Part shown: positions 26,220 through 37,027 of the stretch, piece by piece
Layout: the number at the start of each line of letters is the position of its first letter
Numbering within the stretch: the first letter of the stretch is position 1
NCBI RefSeq assembly: GCF_008802405.1
Contig: NZ_VZDO01000012.1
Location: 62,001-126,000, forward strand
DNA from: Plantimonas leprariae
Lineage (GTDB): Bacteria; Pseudomonadota; Alphaproteobacteria; Rhizobiales; Rhizobiaceae
DNA: 64,000 bases
Reading direction: 5' to 3'
Translations under genes and position numbers: made by a program
The notes under the pieces: model-generated
What the model saw: only the letters and a program-made list of their open reading frames with translations
What the model was told of the DNA's origin: nothing
Databases searched by the model: none

Positions 26220-27701
26220 ATGTCGACCAAACTGTCCCTGCAAACCTTGTCCGCGCTCGGCGACAAGGTCGCGGTGCCGAAATACGATCGCGCCGATCTG
26301 AAGGCCGGCATCGTCCACTTCGGCATCGGCAATTTCCACCGCGCCCATCAGGCCGTCTACCTGCACGAACTGTTCGATCAGGGCCGCGATCTCGACTTCG
26401 CAATCGTCGGCGCGGGCGTGCTTCCGTCCGATGAGGCAATGAAGAGCCGGCTCGCGGCGCAGGATTACCTCTGCACCGTGGTCGAGCAGGACCGCAACCG
26501 CAACTCGGCGGCCGTCACCGGCGTCCTCGTCGACTTCCTGTCGCCCGACGACCCGGCCACGACGATCGCGAAGCTCGCCGATCCCGCGATCCGCATCGTG
26601 TCGCTGACGATCACCGAAGGCGGCTACTTCATCAATCCCGCGACCGGCGTCTTCGACCCGGCCCATCCCGCGATGGCGGAGGACGGGAAGAACCCGAACG
26701 CGCCGAAGACGGTGTTCGGCATCATCGTCGCGGGCATCAAGGCGCGCAAGGAGGCCGGGACACAAGCCTTCACCGTGATGAGCTGCGACAACATCCCCGG
26801 CAACGGCGAGGTGACGCGGGCCGCCGTCTGCGGTCTCGCGAAGCTGTCCGATCCGGCGCTCGCCGAATGGATCGAGGCGAACGTCGCCTTCCCGAACGCG
26901 ATGGTGGACCGGATCACGCCGGCCACCAACCCCGGCCAGATCGAGTTCCTGCGGAGCGAGTTCGGGGTCGAGGACGCGGCGCCGGTGTTCTGCGAGGGCT
27001 TCCGGCAGTGGGTGGTCGAGGATCACTTCCCCGCCGGCCGGCCGGCCTTCGAGGCGGTCGGCGCGCAGTTCGTGCCGGACGTCGCGCCCTACGAGCACAT
27101 GAAGATCCGCATCCTCAACGGCGGCCACGCGGCGATCGCCTATCCGGCGGCGCTTATGGACATCGAACTCGTGCACGAGGCGATGGAGGAGCCGATCATC
27201 GACCGCTTTCTCGAGAAGCTCGAACTCGGCGAGATCGTGCCGATCGTCCCGCCTGTGCCCGAGACGAACCTCAACGACTATTTCGGCATCATCCGCTCTC
27301 GCTTCGCCAACCCGAAGGTGCGCGACACCATCCCGCGCCTCGCGCTCGACGGCTCGAACCGCCAGCCGAAATTCATCCTGCCCTCGACGCGCGACCGCCT
27401 CGCCCAAGGCCTCGACGTCGTCGGCCTCGCGCTGGTCTCGGCGCTCTGGTGCCGTTATCTCGAAGGCACGTCCGACTCCGGCAAACCGATCGAGATCATG
27501 GACGCGAACCGCGAGCGGCTGCACGCAGCGGCGCTGGCGGCGCGTGACAACCCGCTGGAGTTCCTGAAGCTCGACGACATCTTCGGCGACGTCGCGCAGT
27601 CTGAACTGTTCCAGCGCCGCTTCACCACCGCCCTCAACAGCCTGCACGAGAAGGGCGCGCGGGCGACGCTGGAAGCCTATCTCGCCGACACGCTCGGCTG
27701 A
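26220..27701 (+). CDS. Mannitol 2-dehydrogenase family polyol dehydrogenase
   Basis: The product is 493 aa, the exact length of Pseudomonas fluorescens mannitol 2-dehydrogenase, and the catalytic triad falls at the same numbers: Lys295, Asn300 and His303 in MKIRILNGGH. The N-terminal Rossmann part contains GIVHFGIGNFHRAHQA. These enzymes interconvert D-mannitol/D-fructose, D-arabinitol/xylulose or sorbitol, NAD-dependent and metal-free. The start ATG 26220 is preceded by GGGAGGAG. It lies beside a LacI regulator and a sugar ABC transporter, so a polyol or related sugar is the likely substrate. Its 3' end overlaps the convergent lacI-type gene by 25 bp. Confidence 0.92.
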   Translation: MSTKLSLQTLSALGDKVAVPKYDRADLKAGIVHFGIGNFHRAHQAVYLHELFDQGRDLDFAIVGAGVLPSDEAMKSRLAAQDYLCTVVEQDRNRNSAAVTGVLVDFLSPDDPATTIAKLADPAIRIVSLTITEGGYFINPATGVFDPAHPAMAEDGKNPNAPKTVFGIIVAGIKARKEAGTQAFTVMSCDNIPGNGEVTRAAVCGLAKLSDPALAEWIEANVAFPNAMVDRITPATNPGQIEFLRSEFGVEDAAPVFCEGFRQWVVEDHFPAGRPAFEAVGAQFVPDVAPYEHMKIRILNGGHAAIAYPAALMDIELVHEAMEEPIIDRFLEKLELGEIVPIVPPVPETNLNDYFGIIRSRFANPKVRDTIPRLALDGSNRQPKFILPSTRDRLAQGLDVVGLALVSALWCRYLEGTSDSGKPIEIMDANRERLHAAALAARDNPLEFLKLDDIFGDVAQSELFQRRFTTALNSLHEKGARATLEAYLADTLG

Positions 27702-28732
27702 CGCGAGCCGGGCAGCGGCGGCGCGGCGGTGGAGGCACCGACGCGCAACTCGCTTTGCAACACGACGGGCTCGGCCGGCGCGCTTCCGTCCCGCAGCGCG
27801 GCGAGGAGTTGCTTCGCGCCCGCCGCGCCGAGTTCGAACCGCGGCTGGCGGATCGTCGTGAGCGTCGGCGAGCAGAAATCGGCGAACTCGATGCCGTCGA
27901 AGCCGGCGACCGAAACGTCCCGCGGCACGTCGAGCCCGGCCGCCTGGACGGCCTTTATGAATCCGATCGCCATCTCGTCGCTGCAGCAGACGACCGCGGT
28001 CGGGCGCGGCCGCATGGCGAGAAAGGCGCTGGCCGCCTCGGCTCCGGACGGCATGGTGAAATCACCTGCCGCGAGGCGCAGGCGGCTGCCTTCCCAGCTG
28101 CCCAGCGAGGCTTCCAACGCCGCGCGGCGGATCGTCTCGTTGTAGTTCGCGGCGGGTCCGGTGACGTAGAGAAAGTCCCGGTGGCCGGTCCCGGCGAGGT
28201 GCGCCGCCAGCCGCGCGATGCATTCGGCCTCGTCCGTCACGACGGCCTGCGTTCCCTCCACCGCCGCGCAGATCGAGACGATCGGCAGGCCCGCCTCCAG
28301 CATGGACCGGGTTCCGTCGCTGACCGCGATGCCGGACAGGACGATCGCGCCGTCGATATGGCCGGAGAACATCATGTCGAGGATCGCCGTCCGGCGCCGG
28401 TCGCCGGTGTCGAAGTTGCCGAGGATCATCGAATAGCCGGCTTCCGCCAGCGTCGCGTCGATGCCGTTGAGGACGGCCGAGAAGAACGGCGCGCTCCAGC
28501 GCGCGCGGGTCAGGACAAGGATCGTGCGCGTGTGCCCGGCGCGCAGCGACCGCGCTGCGGCGTTCGGCGTGTAGCCGAGCGCCCGCACCGCTTCGAGCAC
28601 CCGCTCGCGCAGCGCCGGCCGCACGGACCCCGGCTCGGCGAGCGCGCGGCTGACCGTCGCGGTGGAGACGCCGGCGCGCAACGCCACGTCCTTAATGCGC
28701 GAAACCCGCTCGGATCGCAGTGAAGTCGACAC
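27677..28732 (-). CDS. LacI-family transcriptional regulator of the sugar/polyol locus
   Basis: The product is 351 aa. The N-terminal helix-turn-helix and hinge helix are canonical (RIKDVALRAGVSTATVSRAL, then PNAAARSLR), followed by a periplasmic-binding-like effector domain with DEMAIGF and VSVAGFDGIEFA. GTG 28732 is preferred; a TTG at 28774 is possible. It sits between the dehydrogenase and ABC-transporter genes and diverges from the latter. A perfect 14-bp palindrome lies in the shared promoter region, so it probably represses the transporter operon and itself until a sugar is bound. Confidence 0.92.
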   Translation of the reverse strand: MSTSLRSERVSRIKDVALRAGVSTATVSRALAEPGSVRPALRERVLEAVRALGYTPNAAARSLRAGHTRTILVLTRARWSAPFFSAVLNGIDATLAEAGYSMILGNFDTGDRRRTAILDMMFSGHIDGAIVLSGIAVSDGTRSMLEAGLPIVSICAAVEGTQAVVTDEAECIARLAAHLAGTGHRDFLYVTGPAANYNETIRRAALEASLGSWEGSRLRLAAGDFTMPSGAEAASAFLAMRPRPTAVVCCSDEMAIGFIKAVQAAGLDVPRDVSVAGFDGIEFADFCSPTLTTIRQPRFELGAAGAKQLLAALRDGSAPAEPVVLQSELRVGASTAAPPLPGSRQPSVSAR

Positions 28733-28793
28733 CGGTTCGCCCCGACCGAAACGAGCGCTTGCCACGAACGGCAAAGCGCTCTACCATCCTGAT

Positions 28794-28807
28794 TGTAATC
28801 GATTACA
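28794..28807. promoter_or_regulatory. LacI-type operator, perfect palindrome TGTAATCGATTACA
   Basis: TGTAATCGATTACA is identical on both strands and has the central CG typical of LacI-family sites. It lies 35 bp upstream of the binding-protein start and about 60 bp upstream of the divergent regulator start, in an AT-rich pocket. This position would control both transcripts. Binding by the adjacent regulator is inferred. Confidence 0.75.
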
Positions 28808-28842
28808 GATCGATAATCGAGAGTCTCTGGGAGGGGATCGCG

Positions 28843-30093
28843 ATGTTGAAGCGTTTCGGCTTCATGCTTCTGAGCGGCGCGGCGCTGGTTGCGCTGGCAT
28901 CCGGAGCGAACGCGCAGGAAAAGCAGCGTGCCGAGGTCATGCATTGGTGGACCTCCGGCGGCGAGGCTGCCGCCGTGAAGGTCTTCGCGGACCGTTTCGA
29001 CGCGGCGGGCGGCCAGTGGGTCGACAGCGCCATCGCCGGCGGCGAGGCGGCGCGCGCCGCCGCGATCAACCGCATCGTCGGCGGCAATCCGCCGGTCTCC
29101 TCGCAGTTCAACACCGGCCGCCAGTTCGACGACCTCGTCGGCCAGGACCTGCTCGCCGATCTCAGCGCCGTCGCGAACGAGGGCGGCTGGGCGAAGGTCG
29201 TGCCGCAGGCGATCGTCGACGCCGCGTCGCGCGACGGCAAGTTCTACGCCGTGCCCGTCAACATCCACGGGCAGAACTGGATGTTCTACAACACCGCCGT
29301 GCTTCAGAAGGCCGGCGTCAGCGAAGCCCCGGCCAACTGGGACGATTTCTTCGCGATGCTCGACAAGCTGAAGGCGTCGGGCGTCACGCCGATCGCCTGG
29401 GGCGGCCAGGCCTGGCAGGAAGCGCTCGTCTTCGACGCCGTGCTGTTCGGCGAAGGCGGCAAGGACCTGTTCCTCAAGGTCTACAAGGATCACGACGAGG
29501 AGGTCGTGAAGTCCGAGGGCTTCCGCAAGGCGGTCGAGGCCTTCGGCAAACTGCGCAACTACGTCGATCCGGGTGCCCCGGGGCGCAACTGGAACGATGC
29601 CACCGCCATGGTCATCACCGGCAAGGCCGGCATCCAGATCATGGGCGACTGGGCGAAGGGCGACTTCATCAACGCCAAAATGACGCCCGGCCAGGATGCC
29701 GGCTGCGCGATCCTGCCCGGCGAGCAGGGCTACATCATGGGCGGCGACGTGTTCGTGTTCCCGAAACTCGGCGGCTCGGCCGAGGCGACGCCGGTCCAGG
29801 CGCTGCTCGCCAAGACCATGCTCGACCCCGAGACGCAGATCGAGTTCAACAAGGTGAAGGGCTCGATCCCGGTCCGCACCGACGTCGACACGTCGAAGAT
29901 GGACGTCTGCGCGCAGAAGGGCGCGGCGCTGGTGAAGGACCCGGCCAAGCAGATCCCGTCCGTCAACTTCCTGATCTCCGCCGATACCGTCGGCCAGATC
30001 CAAGACGCGGTGACGAACTTCTTCTCGAACCCATCGGCCAGCACGGACGACTTCATCGAGACCTACGCCGGCATCATCGGCTCGGCGGACTGA
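28843..30093 (+). CDS. Sugar ABC transporter substrate-binding protein (CUT1, glucose-binding GtsA-like)
   Basis: The product is 416 aa with a Sec signal peptide cleaved near ANA (residue 24). The mature N-terminus VMHWWTSGGEAAAVKVF and WVDSAIAGGEAARA resembles the GtsA/glucose-mannose-binding group of CUT1 binding proteins. The VNIHGQNWMFYNTAVL and GDWAKGDF blocks are also typical. ATG 28843 follows GGGAGGGG. It is the first gene of a six-gene unit (SBP, two permeases, ATPase, isomerase, dehydrogenase). The true ligand may be glucose, a glucoside or a polyol; sequence alone does not decide. Confidence 0.92.
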   Translation: MLKRFGFMLLSGAALVALASGANAQEKQRAEVMHWWTSGGEAAAVKVFADRFDAAGGQWVDSAIAGGEAARAAAINRIVGGNPPVSSQFNTGRQFDDLVGQDLLADLSAVANEGGWAKVVPQAIVDAASRDGKFYAVPVNIHGQNWMFYNTAVLQKAGVSEAPANWDDFFAMLDKLKASGVTPIAWGGQAWQEALVFDAVLFGEGGKDLFLKVYKDHDEEVVKSEGFRKAVEAFGKLRNYVDPGAPGRNWNDATAMVITGKAGIQIMGDWAKGDFINAKMTPGQDAGCAILPGEQGYIMGGDVFVFPKLGGSAEATPVQALLAKTMLDPETQIEFNKVKGSIPVRTDVDTSKMDVCAQKGAALVKDPAKQIPSVNFLISADTVGQIQDAVTNFFSNPSASTDDFIETYAGIIGSAD

Positions 30094-30163
30094 GCCGTCG
30101 CGTCCGGCGAGGCCGTTCGGTCTCGCCGGCATTTCCCGCATGATCGGAAGGGAGATCCGATCC

Positions 30164-31054
30164 ATGGCATCCAAGCGGAAGACGGCCGTCGCGCCGCTCG
30201 TCGCCCTCCTGCCCGCGCTCGTCGTCGTCGTCTTCGCCTATGTCGGCACGATGGGCTGGACGGTGTGGATCTCGCTGACCAACTCGCGCTTGCTTCCGAC
30301 CAACAAGTTCGTCGGGTTCGACCAGTACGCGCGGCTGTTCAACGACGCGCGCTGGCTGCTGTCGCTGCAGAACCTCGTGATCTTCGGCCTCCTGTTCATC
30401 GGCTGCTGTCTGGTGCTCGGCTTCCTCCTCGCCGTCGCCATCGACCAGAAGGTGCGCGCCGAGGACGGGCTGCGCACGATCTTCCTCTACCCCTATTCGA
30501 TGAGCTTCATCGTCACCGGCCTGATCTGGCAGTGGATGATGAACCCGACGCTCGGCATCCAGAAGACCGTGCGCGACCTCGGATGGACGAGCTTCTCGTT
30601 CGACTGGAGCGTCCAGCGCGACATGGCGATCTACGCGATCGTCATCGCCGGCGTCTGGCAGGCCTGCGGCCTCGTCATGGCCCTGATGCTGGCGGGCCTG
30701 CGCGGCGTCGACGGCGAACTCTGGAAGGCGGCGCGCGTCGACGGCATCCCGGCCTGGCGCTTCTATGTCTCGGTCGTCCTGCCGCTGCTCCGCCCGATGA
30801 TCATCACCGCCGTGGTGCTGCTGTCGATCGCGGTGGTGAAGGTCTACGATCTCGTGATCGCGCTGACGAACGGCGGGCCGGGCACCGCGACCTCGATGCC
30901 GGCGACCTTCGTGATGGACTATCTCTTCACCCGCCAGAACATCGGCCTCGCCACCGCCGCCTCGTCCGTCATGCTGGTGACGGTGCTGTGCGTGCTGGCG
31001 CCGTGGCTCTATTCGGAATACTTCCGGCGCGACAAGGCGGGGGCGCACGCATGA
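30164..31054 (+). CDS. Sugar ABC transporter permease 1 (MalF/UgpA-type, CUT1)
   Basis: The product is 296 aa with six predicted spans. The EAA loop GELWKAARVDGIPAWRFYVSVVLPLLRP is conserved, as is LTNGGPGTATSMPATFVMDYLF near the C-terminus. It forms half of the membrane channel for the preceding binding protein. ATG 30164 (GGGAG upstream) is preferred over the ATG at 30140. Its end overlaps the next permease start by 4 nt. Confidence 0.92.
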   Translation: MASKRKTAVAPLVALLPALVVVVFAYVGTMGWTVWISLTNSRLLPTNKFVGFDQYARLFNDARWLLSLQNLVIFGLLFIGCCLVLGFLLAVAIDQKVRAEDGLRTIFLYPYSMSFIVTGLIWQWMMNPTLGIQKTVRDLGWTSFSFDWSVQRDMAIYAIVIAGVWQACGLVMALMLAGLRGVDGELWKAARVDGIPAWRFYVSVVLPLLRPMIITAVVLLSIAVVKVYDLVIALTNGGPGTATSMPATFVMDYLFTRQNIGLATAASSVMLVTVLCVLAPWLYSEYFRRDKAGAHA

Positions 31055-31973
31055 CCGCCGTCGCCGACACCGCCGCACCGGCGTCCAGCCGAGCCTTCCC
31101 CGTCGCGGCGCGCGGTCCGAAGCCGCGGCACCTGACGCCTGGCCGGATCGGACTCTACACGTTCCTTCTCGTCGCGGCGCTGTTCTTCCTGACGCCGCTC
31201 TACATCATGGTCGTCACCTCGCTGAAGACGATGGACGAGGTCCGCATTTCCTCGATCTTCGCCGTGCCGACCGCGGCGAGCCTGGAGGCGTGGCGCACCG
31301 CCTGGGCTAGCGCCTGCACGGGTCTTGCCTGCAACGGCATCCAGACCGGCTTCTTCAACTCGCTGAAGATCCTGATCCCGAGCGTCGTGATCTCGATCGC
31401 CGTCGGCTCCGTCACCGGCTACGCGCTGTCGCTGTGGCGGGTGCGCAGCGCGAACGCGCTGTTCGCCGTGCTGCTGCTCGGCGCGTTCATCCCCTATCAG
31501 GTCTTCATCTACCCGCTGGTCCGGATGTTCTCGGCGATCGGCATCTACGGCTCGCTGCCGGGCATCATCCTCATCCACACGACCTTCGGCCTGCCGGTGA
31601 TGACGCTCCTGTTCCGCAACTACTACGGCTCGCTGCCGGCGGAACTCTTCAAGGCGGCGCGGGTCGACGGCGCCGGCTTCTGGCAGATCTTCGCCTACGT
31701 GCTCCTGCCGATGTCGACGCCGATCCTCGTCGTCGCGGCGATCCTGCAGGTCACGGGCATCTGGAACGACTTCATCCTCGGCCTCGTCTTCGCCGGCCGC
31801 GAGAACCTGCCGATGACGGTGCAGCTCAACAACATCGTCAACTCCACCCAGGGCGAGCGGCTCTACAACGTCAACATGGCGGCGACCATCCTCACCGCCC
31901 TGCTGCCGCTCGTCGTCTACTTTGCGTCCGGCCGCTGGTTCGTGCGCGGCATCGCCGCCGGGAGCGTGAAAGG

Positions 31974-31977
<4 letters not shown>
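31051..31977 (+). CDS. Sugar ABC transporter permease 2 (MalG/UgpE-type, CUT1)
   Basis: The product is 308 aa with a ~30-residue N-terminal cytoplasmic tail and six spans. The EAA loop reads AELFKAARVDGAGFWQIFAYVLLPMS, and the C-terminus ends GRWFVRGIAAGSVKG, the classic CUT1 ending. ATG 31051 lies in an ATGA overlap with the upstream permease, and its own stop overlaps the ATPase start. It is the second half of the channel. Confidence 0.92.
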
Positions 31978-33065
<1,088 letters not shown>

Positions 33066-33092
33066 CAATTCCAACAGCATCGGAATGCCAAA

Positions 33093-33851
33093 ATGACCGA
33101 CCTCTCGATACAGCTCTATTCGGGCCGCAACTTCCCGCCCCTCGCCGACCAGCTCCGCATCGTGGCGGCCGCGGGCTACCGCGACGTCGAGCCGTTCCGC
33201 GGCCTCTACGACGACGTCGGCGCGCTGAAAGCGGCGCTCGACGAGCACGGCCTCACCGCCCGCGCCGGCCACTACAGCATGGACCTTCTGGAGAAGGAGT
33301 ACGACCGCGCCGTCGAGATCGCCCGCACTCTCGGAAGCGAGATCGTCGTCCTGCCCTACGTGATGCCGGACGACCGGCCGAAGGACGCCGAAGGCTGGAA
33401 GGGCTTCGGCCGGCGGGTCGGCTCGATCGCCAAGCGCCTGAAGGGCGACGGTCTGCGCTGCGCCTGGCACAACCACGACTTCGAGATGCGCGAGATCGAC
33501 GGCGGCTCGCGGCCGATCCAGCACATCCTCGATACCGACATGGAGATCGAGTGGGAGGCCGACGTCGCCTGGATCGTGCGCGGCGGCGAGGACCCGGCCA
33601 CCTGGCTGGAGCGCTATTCCGGCCGCGTCGCGAGCCTGCACGTCAAGGACATCGCGCCGGCCGGCGAGAAGACGGATGAGGATGGCTGGGCCGATGTCGG
33701 CGACGGCACGCTCGACTGGGCGAAACTGTTCCAGGCCGGCGAACGCGCCGGCGCGACGCTGATGATCGCCGAGCACGACAACCCGTCCGACTTCGAGCGC
33801 TTCGCGACGCGCAGCCTCAAGGCCATGCAATCCTACGCCGGAGCGAAGTGA
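33093..33851 (+). CDS. Sugar phosphate isomerase/epimerase (TIM barrel)
   Basis: The product is 252 aa, an AP-endonuclease-2-like TIM barrel (xylose-isomerase-like superfamily). Metal-site candidates lie in AWHNHDFEM, SLHVKDIA and AEHDNPSDF. These enzymes isomerise or epimerise free or oxidised sugars, commonly partnered with Gfo/Idh/MocA dehydrogenases, as here: the next gene begins within its stop codon region. It probably catalyses one step of catabolism of the imported sugar. The specific reaction is not evident. Confidence 0.85.
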   Translation: MTDLSIQLYSGRNFPPLADQLRIVAAAGYRDVEPFRGLYDDVGALKAALDEHGLTARAGHYSMDLLEKEYDRAVEIARTLGSEIVVLPYVMPDDRPKDAEGWKGFGRRVGSIAKRLKGDGLRCAWHNHDFEMREIDGGSRPIQHILDTDMEIEWEADVAWIVRGGEDPATWLERYSGRVASLHVKDIAPAGEKTDEDGWADVGDGTLDWAKLFQAGERAGATLMIAEHDNPSDFERFATRSLKAMQSYAGAK

Positions 33852-34981
33852 TGGTTCAGCGCATCGGTCTCGTCGGCTGCGGCGTCATTTCCGGCATCTA
33901 CCTGCACAACGCGCCGCTCTTCCGCGACATCGAATTCACCGCCTGCGCCGACATGCGGCCGGAAGCCGCGAAAGTGCGGGCCGACGAATATGGCATCCGG
34001 CCGCTGACGCTCGACGAGCTCTACCGGAGCGACGAGGTCGACATCGTCCTCAACCTCACCAACCCGGACGCCCATGCCGAAGTCGCCTTGAAGGCGCTGG
34101 AGCACGGCAAGCACGTCTACGGCGAGAAGCCGCTCGCGACCTCGCTGGAGGACGGCAAGGCGATCGTCGACCTCGCGGCCTCGAAGCAGCTTCGCGTTGG
34201 TTCCGCGCCGGACACCGTGCTCGGTCCCGGCGTCCAGACCTGCCGCCGGCTGATGGACGACGGCACGGTCGGCGAGGTGTTCTCCGGCGTCGCGACGATC
34301 ATGTCGCGCGGCATGGAGCACTGGCACCCCGCCCCGACCTTCTACTTCCGCGCCGGCGGCGGCCCGGTGCTTGACATGGGGCCGTACTATATCGGTGCGC
34401 TCGTCACGCTGCTCGGGCCGGTCGCGAAGGTCGTCTCCGCCGGGCGGATCGGCATCAAGGAACGGGTGGTCACGGCGGACGGGCCGAATGTCGGCCAGCG
34501 CATCACGCCGGAAGTGCCGACGACGATCCATTCGATCCTCACCTTCCGCTCCGGCGCGCAGGTGACGCTCCTGGCATCCTGGGACGTCTGGAGCCATTCG
34601 CACCTGCCGATCGAGCTGCACGGCGAGAAGGCCTCGCTCCGGGTGCCGGACCCGAACTTCATGGACGGCCGCACCGAGATCGCGACCGACCGGGAGAACT
34701 GGAACAAGGTCGATACGGGCGACAGCCTCTACACCAAGCTGAACTATCCCTTCGCGAGCCCGCGCTACGCGAACTATCGCGGGCTCGGCCTCGCCGACAT
34801 GGCGGCGGGGATCTTGTCCGGACGGCCGCACCGGGCGAACGGCGAATGGGCGTTCCATACGCTCGACGTGATGCTGTCGATCCTGCGCTCGGCGGAAGAA
34901 GAGCGTGCGGTCGTGGTGGAGTCGAGCTGCCCGATCCCGGAAGCCCTGTCGATCGAGGAAGCCAACAGCCTCCTCGCCTGA
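33851..34981 (+). CDS. Gfo/Idh/MocA family NAD(P)-dependent oxidoreductase
   Basis: The product is 376 aa. Its N-terminal Rossmann fold begins RIGLVGCGVISG (GxGxxxG), with the family motif EKPLATSLEDG at about residue 98 and an alpha/beta C-terminal domain containing GGGPVLDMGPYYIGAL. It likely oxidises a sugar, inositol or polyol derivative. ATG 33851 with GGAG at 33839-33842 is used; a GTG 3 nt earlier is also possible. It closes the operon with the ABC transporter and the isomerase; a 3-keto-sugar or ThuB-like role is conceivable. Confidence 0.9.
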   Translation: MVQRIGLVGCGVISGIYLHNAPLFRDIEFTACADMRPEAAKVRADEYGIRPLTLDELYRSDEVDIVLNLTNPDAHAEVALKALEHGKHVYGEKPLATSLEDGKAIVDLAASKQLRVGSAPDTVLGPGVQTCRRLMDDGTVGEVFSGVATIMSRGMEHWHPAPTFYFRAGGGPVLDMGPYYIGALVTLLGPVAKVVSAGRIGIKERVVTADGPNVGQRITPEVPTTIHSILTFRSGAQVTLLASWDVWSHSHLPIELHGEKASLRVPDPNFMDGRTEIATDRENWNKVDTGDSLYTKLNYPFASPRYANYRGLGLADMAAGILSGRPHRANGEWAFHTLDVMLSILRSAEEERAVVVESSCPIPEALSIEEANSLLA

Positions 34982-35074
34982 ACGGTAGCGCGGCCGCGGC
35001 TCTCGTCGCGGCCGCCCCCGCGCCCATCTTGTCTCGAAGGTGCGCGCGACGCACGCTTGCCGAGACGAGGACGA

Positions 35075-36973
35075 ATGCCCGCAGAGCCGCGGCCCGCCGA
35101 CGCCTACCAGTTCACGCTCGACGCGCTCCGCGATGCCGGCCTTGACCACGACCCGGACTTCCGCGCACGGCTCGACAGGCATTTCGCCACCCTGTTCCAC
35201 GAGTTCTCCGGCGTCTACGGCGATCATCCGGCGCTCCTGCCGGAACTCGCGCAGATCGTCGGGCTCGCCGCCCGCTCCTGGCAGGAGCGCTCCGCCGGCC
35301 TGAAGGCCCTCGACGCCGCGCGGGAGGCCGACCCCGACTGGTTCAAGTCCGAGCGGATGCTCGGCGGCGTCGCCTATGTCGACCGCTACGCCGGCACGCT
35401 GGCGGGCATCCGCGACCGGATCCCCTATTTCGAGGAACTCGGCCTCACCTACCTCCACCTGATGCCGCCGTTCCAGACGCCGGAAGGGCCGAACGACGGC
35501 GGCTATGCCGTCTCCTCCTATCGCGAGATCGACCCGAAGCTCGGCACGATGGCGGAACTGGAGACGCTGGCTGCGACCTTGCGCGAGCGCGGCATCTCAC
35601 TGACCCTCGACTTCGTCTTCAACCACACATCGAACGAGCACGAATGGGCACGCCGCGCCCTGGCGGGCGAGCCGGAATACGAGGCCTACTATCGCATCTA
35701 CCCGGACCGCGCCCTGCCCGACCGCTTCGACCGGACGACGCGCGAGATCTTCCCGGACGACCATCGCGGCTCCTTCGTGCAACTGCCGGACGGACGCTGG
35801 ATCTGGTCGACCTTCTACGGTTTTCAGTGGGACCTGAACTACGCCAACCCCGCCGTCTTCCGGGCGATGGCCGGCGAGATGCTGTTTCTCGCCAATCGCG
35901 GCGTCGAGGTGCTGCGCATGGACGCCGTCGCCTTCGTCTGGAAGGAGCTCGGCACGCCATGCGAGAGCCTGCCCCAGGTGCATCGCCTGCTGCGCGCCTT
36001 CAACGCGCTCTGCCGCATCGCCGCGCCGGCGATGGTGTTCAAGTCGGAGGCGATCGTCCACCCGGACGAGGTTGTCTCCTACGTCGACGCCGCCGAGTGC
36101 CAGATCTCCTACAACCCGCTGGTCATGGCGCTCTCGTGGGAGGCGCTCGCCACGCGCGACGCGCGCCTCCTCCAGCTCGCCTTCGAGCGGCGGCAGGCGC
36201 TTGCCCCCGGCTGCACTTGGGTGAACTACGTGCGCAGCCACGATGACATCGGCTGGACCTTCGCCGACGAGGAAGCGGCGGAACTCGGGTTGAATGGGGC
36301 GGACCACCGGCGCTTCCTGAACGCATTCTACACCGGCCGCTTTCCGGGCTCTTTCGCCAAGGGGCAGCCGTTCCAGGCAAACCCGTTCACCGGCGACTGC
36401 CGCATCGCCGGCACGACGGCATCGCTGGCGGGCCTCGGAGAAGACGAAGGGGGCGAACGTCGCGTCGTGCTCCTCCACGCGATCGCGCTGACGAGCGCCG
36501 GCATTCCGCTGCTCTACCTCGGCGACGAAGTCGGCCAGCCGAACGACGACAGCTACCTGACCCGGCCGGCGGAAGCCGACGACAGCCGCTGGCTGCACCG
36601 CCCGTTCCGGCCTGACGCTCTCTATGCCGCGCGCTGCGACGCCGCCACCGCGGCCGGCCGCATCCACGCGGCGCTCCGGCATCTCATCTCGATCCGCAAG
36701 CAGACGCCGGCCCTCGGCGGCACGGCGTCCCACGGCTTCTGGACCGGCAATCGGCACGTGCTCGGCTTCCTCCGACCGGAGCGTGGCGGCGTTCTCGTGC
36801 TGGCGAACGTCTCCGACGAGCCGCAGACGGTTTCGGCGGAACGGTTCCAGGCACTGCCGGCACTCGCGACCGACCTTGTTTCCGATGCGGCGGTGAACCT
36901 CACGCAGGACGTGACGCTCCCGGCGCACGGCTTCCTCTGGATCGCGCTCAGCCTCAATCCGTACTCGGCCTGA
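35075..36973 (+). CDS. Amylosucrase (GH13_4)
   Basis: The product is 632 aa (Neisseria polysaccharea amylosucrase has 636), full length and intact. The all-alpha N-terminal domain specific to amylosucrase is followed by VAYVDRYAGTLAG and the GH13 barrel. Catalytic residues fall at Asp283 (LRMDAVAF), Glu325 (FKSEAIVHP) and transition-state Asp390 (VRSHDDIGWTF), a constant offset of three from the Neisseria enzyme. It would split sucrose to fructose while building alpha-1,4-glucan; some relatives make trehalulose or hydrolyse sucrose. No signal peptide is present, so it is cytoplasmic. GAGGA precedes ATG 35075. It lies 93 bp after the sugar operon. Confidence 0.92.
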   Translation: MPAEPRPADAYQFTLDALRDAGLDHDPDFRARLDRHFATLFHEFSGVYGDHPALLPELAQIVGLAARSWQERSAGLKALDAAREADPDWFKSERMLGGVAYVDRYAGTLAGIRDRIPYFEELGLTYLHLMPPFQTPEGPNDGGYAVSSYREIDPKLGTMAELETLAATLRERGISLTLDFVFNHTSNEHEWARRALAGEPEYEAYYRIYPDRALPDRFDRTTREIFPDDHRGSFVQLPDGRWIWSTFYGFQWDLNYANPAVFRAMAGEMLFLANRGVEVLRMDAVAFVWKELGTPCESLPQVHRLLRAFNALCRIAAPAMVFKSEAIVHPDEVVSYVDAAECQISYNPLVMALSWEALATRDARLLQLAFERRQALAPGCTWVNYVRSHDDIGWTFADEEAAELGLNGADHRRFLNAFYTGRFPGSFAKGQPFQANPFTGDCRIAGTTASLAGLGEDEGGERRVVLLHAIALTSAGIPLLYLGDEVGQPNDDSYLTRPAEADDSRWLHRPFRPDALYAARCDAATAAGRIHAALRHLISIRKQTPALGGTASHGFWTGNRHVLGFLRPERGGVLVLANVSDEPQTVSAERFQALPALATDLVSDAAVNLTQDVTLPAHGFLWIALSLNPYSA

Positions 36974-37027
36974 GGGGTCGACCAGCCTCGCTCCCAATCC
37001 GGACGAAGCCACTCAACATACGGAAAA

